Positions 31,524 through 33,229 of a stretch of 33,229 bases of DNA are shown here, one piece after another. The notes beneath the pieces were generated by a model, which had not been told where the DNA came from, did not search any database, and saw nothing but the letters and a program-made list of their open reading frames with translations. The position numbers were made by a program, and so were the translations under genes. Source of the stretch: Acidobacteriota bacterium (GTDB lineage: Bacteria > Acidobacteriota > Thermoanaerobaculia > Thermoanaerobaculales > Thermoanaerobaculaceae); assembly GCA_004298115.1 (NCBI GenBank), contig SCRJ01000186.1, positions 1 through 33,229 on the forward strand, written 5' to 3'. Position 1 is the stretch's first letter. Each line of letters starts with the position of its first letter.

Positions 31524-31813
31524 GTGGTCCGTGGCCGCGGGTCCGTGGTCAGTAGGGGTCCGTGGCCAGTGGTCCGTGGCCAGTGGTCCGAAACGGCCGC
31601 TCCGGCCGCAGGCCGCGCCGCCTCTCGTGCCTCCCTCGAAGACAAACGCTCCACCGAAGGCAGGGCCCGGCAACTTGGGGCGTGTAGCCGCGCCGCCGCC
31701 GTTGGGCCAGATGCAAGGAAGGCGAGGCGGCCGGACCGGAGCGTAGCCGGAGGCTACGTGAGGATCCGAGCCGCCGCAGCCTGACGCCGCAGATGGTCCG
31801 ACGCCGGCGGTGC
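31524..31813 (+). repeat. Dispersed repeat family, copy C, with heptanucleotide array
   Basis: This copy fills the 312-base gap between the synthase and gpsA; no gene is seen there. It begins with a heptad array (31524-31589) built from GTGGTCC, GTGGCCA and variants, about eight 7-base units plus one 10-base unit. Then come CCTCGAAGACAAA (31634-31646), CTTGGGGCGTGTAGCCGCGC (31674-31693), the hairpin CGTAGCC-GGA-GGCTACG (31742-31758), and the end motif ATGGTCCGACGCCGGCGGTG (31793-31812). The end lies three bases from the gpsA stop codon, as copy B does to the Lon-like gene. Confidence 0.75.
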
Positions 31814-31815
31814 CG

Positions 31816-32817
31816 CTAGAGGATTGCTTCGGCCTTCAGCTCGCGGGTCATCAAGGCCGCCACCGCCGCCCGCGGCTCGATCGCGCCGTCGAGGATCGCC
31901 TCGACGGTGAAGGTGATCGGCATCTCGACGCCGTGCCGGCGCGCGAGGGCGGCGGCCGCGTGGGTCGTCGGGACGCCCTCGGCGACCTCGCGGCCGGCGA
32001 TGATGTCGGCGAGTTTCTCGCCGCGGCCGAGGCGCTCGCCGGCGCTCCGGTTGCGCGACATGCTCCCCGGCGAGCAGGTGAGCACCAGGTCCCCCATCCC
32101 GGCCAGACCGCGGAACGTCTCCTCGCGCCCGCCGAGACGCACGCCGAGGCGCGCGATCTCGTGCAGGCCGCGGGTGAGCAGCGCGGCCGTGGCGTTCTGG
32201 CCGAGGCCGAGGCCCTCGGCCATGCCGGCGGCGATCGCGACGACGTTCTTGAGGGCGCCGGCGAGCTCCACCCCGACGACGTCGGTCGCGGTGTAGAAGC
32301 GAAACGAGCCGGTGGAGAACGCCCGCTGCAGCTCGCCCAGCCTCTGGGCGTTGCCGCCGGCGAGCACGGCCGCGGTTGGCAGGCCCGCCGCCACCTCGCG
32401 GGCGAACGAGGGGCCCGAGAGGGCGACAAACGCCTCCTCCGAAAGGCCGAGTTCGGCGCTCACCAACTCGTCCATGCGGGCGAGGCTCGACACCTCGATC
32501 CCCTTGCTCGCCGACACCACGAGAGCTCCGGGGGCGAGGTGCGGGCGCAGCTCGCGCAGGACGGTACGGACGAACTGCACCGGGACCACGAGCACGACGG
32601 TTTCGGCGCCGCCGCAGGCCTCGGCGAGGTCGCCGGTCGCGCGGACCGCGGCGGGAAACGTGAAATCCGCCAGGAACAGCGGGTTCGCGCCGCGCTCCCG
32701 GATCCCGGCCACCACCTCCGCCTCGCGCGCCCACAACGTCACCGAGCACCCGGCGCGCGCCAGGTGCAGCGCAAGGGCCGTGCCCCAACTCCCCGCTCCG
32801 ACTACCGCGACGTTCAT
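31816..32817 (-). CDS. gpsA: Glycerol-3-phosphate dehydrogenase [NAD(P)+]
   Basis: 333 residues. It reduces dihydroxyacetone phosphate to sn-glycerol-3-phosphate for phospholipid synthesis in the cytoplasm. The Rossmann loop VVGAGSWGTALALHL is at 5-19; VVSASKGIE, LSGPSFAREVA, and the active-site region LAGALKNVVAIAAGMAEGL with the catalytic Lys follow. Near the end are AGMGDLVLTCS and EGVPTTHAAAALARRHGVEMP. The ATG overlaps the plsY stop (ATGA), the common plsY-gpsA pair. Confidence 0.96.
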   Translation of the reverse strand: MNVAVVGAGSWGTALALHLARAGCSVTLWAREAEVVAGIRERGANPLFLADFTFPAAVRATGDLAEACGGAETVVLVVPVQFVRTVLRELRPHLAPGALVVSASKGIEVSSLARMDELVSAELGLSEEAFVALSGPSFAREVAAGLPTAAVLAGGNAQRLGELQRAFSTGSFRFYTATDVVGVELAGALKNVVAIAAGMAEGLGLGQNATAALLTRGLHEIARLGVRLGGREETFRGLAGMGDLVLTCSPGSMSRNRSAGERLGRGEKLADIIAGREVAEGVPTTHAAAALARRHGVEMPITFTVEAILDGAIEPRAAVAALMTRELKAEAIL

Positions 32818-33229
32818 CGCTTCGCCTCCCCCAGCCGCGGCTCCTCACCCCGCGCCAGGCGCCCCAGGTTGGCGCGGTGGCGCCAGATCACGACCGCGGC
32901 CGTCAGAACCGCGCACGTTTCGACCAGGACGCCGGGGCGGACGAGGACGTAGAACGCCACCGGGAACGCCGCCGCCGCGAGCACGCTCGCGAGCGAGACG
33001 AAGCGGACGAGCGCCAACACCGCGACCCAGACCGCGAGCACGACGAGCATCGGCGGCCAGGCGAGCGTGAAGAACACCCCCGCGGCCGTGGCCACGCCCT
33101 TGCCCCCGGAGAACCCGAGCCAGACCGGGAAGCAGTGCCCGACCACCGCGGCCAGCCCGGCGGCGGCGACCCACTCCGGGTTCGGCGTGACGGTGCGCAT
33201 CAGCAGCACCGCCGCGACGCCCTTGCCGA
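32814..33229 (-). CDS. plsY: Acyl-phosphate:glycerol-3-phosphate acyltransferase, C-terminal part
   Basis: The 5' end lies outside the window; 137 codons are visible. PlsY is a multi-pass inner-membrane enzyme that adds the first acyl chain to glycerol-3-phosphate. The segment GKGVAAVLLMR at the window edge and VGHCFPVWLGFSGGKGVATAAG are PlsY signatures (HxFPxxLxFxGGKGVAT). Further helices and the loop VVIWRHRANLGRLARGEEPR follow. It supplies lysophosphatidate using the glycerol-3-phosphate made by the coupled gpsA. Confidence 0.95.
   Translation of the reverse strand, partial: GKGVAAVLLMRTVTPNPEWVAAAGLAAVVGHCFPVWLGFSGGKGVATAAGVFFTLAWPPMLVVLAVWVAVLALVRFVSLASVLAAAAFPVAFYVLVRPGVLVETCAVLTAAVVIWRHRANLGRLARGEEPRLGEAKR

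Overview
The window is a high-GC chromosomal segment of a bacterium with an outer membrane. It carries lipoproteins with LAVGC-type lipoboxes, a putative LolB-position lipoprotein, periplasmic L,D-transpeptidases, and an RND/MMPL lipid exporter of the hopanoid-exporter type. SpoVG and a conserved ribosomal-protein/SRP operon are also present. The gene content would fit Acidobacteriota, Myxococcota/Binatota-like or Methylomirabilota-like lineages. The sequence alone does not decide between them. No rRNA, CRISPR array, insertion sequence with a transposase, or prophage is visible.

Layout. (1) 1-5120, mostly minus strand: a TPR protein, a LolB-position lipoprotein, ispE, spoVG, tRNA-Gln and prs form one rightward-to-leftward string with overlapping or nearly touching genes; a beta-propeller-like secreted protein lies upstream. 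(2) 5155-6497, plus: queG coupled to a small Rieske protein. (3) 6503-9803, plus: a strong sigma70-type promoter, a structured leader, an alanine-rich lipoprotein, two consecutive L,D-transpeptidases and a secreted protein, all overlapping. (4) 10053-17125, minus: ffh - rpsP - khpA - rimM - trmD - rplS - rnhB - large TPR protein, the classical translation/secretion cluster. (5) 17166-20906: an accessory island of about 3.7 kb bounded by two inverted copies of a dispersed repeat. It holds a flavin-reductase/rubredoxin fusion and, in visibly lower-GC DNA, a DUF262 (GmrS-like) gene followed by a HEPN ribonuclease-like gene. This is the best candidate for a poorly described, probably defensive, two-gene system. 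(6) 20910-26469, minus: pgsA - MMPL exporter - Lon-like protease. (7) 26607-31503: a secreted polysaccharide deacetylase, a TetR-acyl-CoA ligase operon with a palindromic operator, an orphan histidine kinase and an RluA-type pseudouridine synthase. (8) 31524-33229: a third repeat copy, then plsY-gpsA (phospholipid entry) cut by the window end.

Three signals run across the window. First, a repeat family with at least three copies (17166-17621, 20742-20906, 31524-31813) has a core hairpin showing compensatory base changes; copy A carries a nested 109-bp inverted-repeat element. Second, heptanucleotide tandem repeats occur at three intergenic sites, two of them within this family. Third, five separate transcription units begin with a TANNNT box exactly 6 nt before the start codon, which is the signature of leaderless mRNAs; other genes here have clear Shine-Dalgarno sites.

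Functionally the core genes cover isoprenoid precursor supply (ispE), nucleotide supply (prs), tRNA modification (queG, trmD), ribosome and SRP assembly, envelope phospholipid synthesis (plsY, gpsA, pgsA), lipid export and peptidoglycan cross-linking. All calls rest on reading the translated sequence; no database search was possible.
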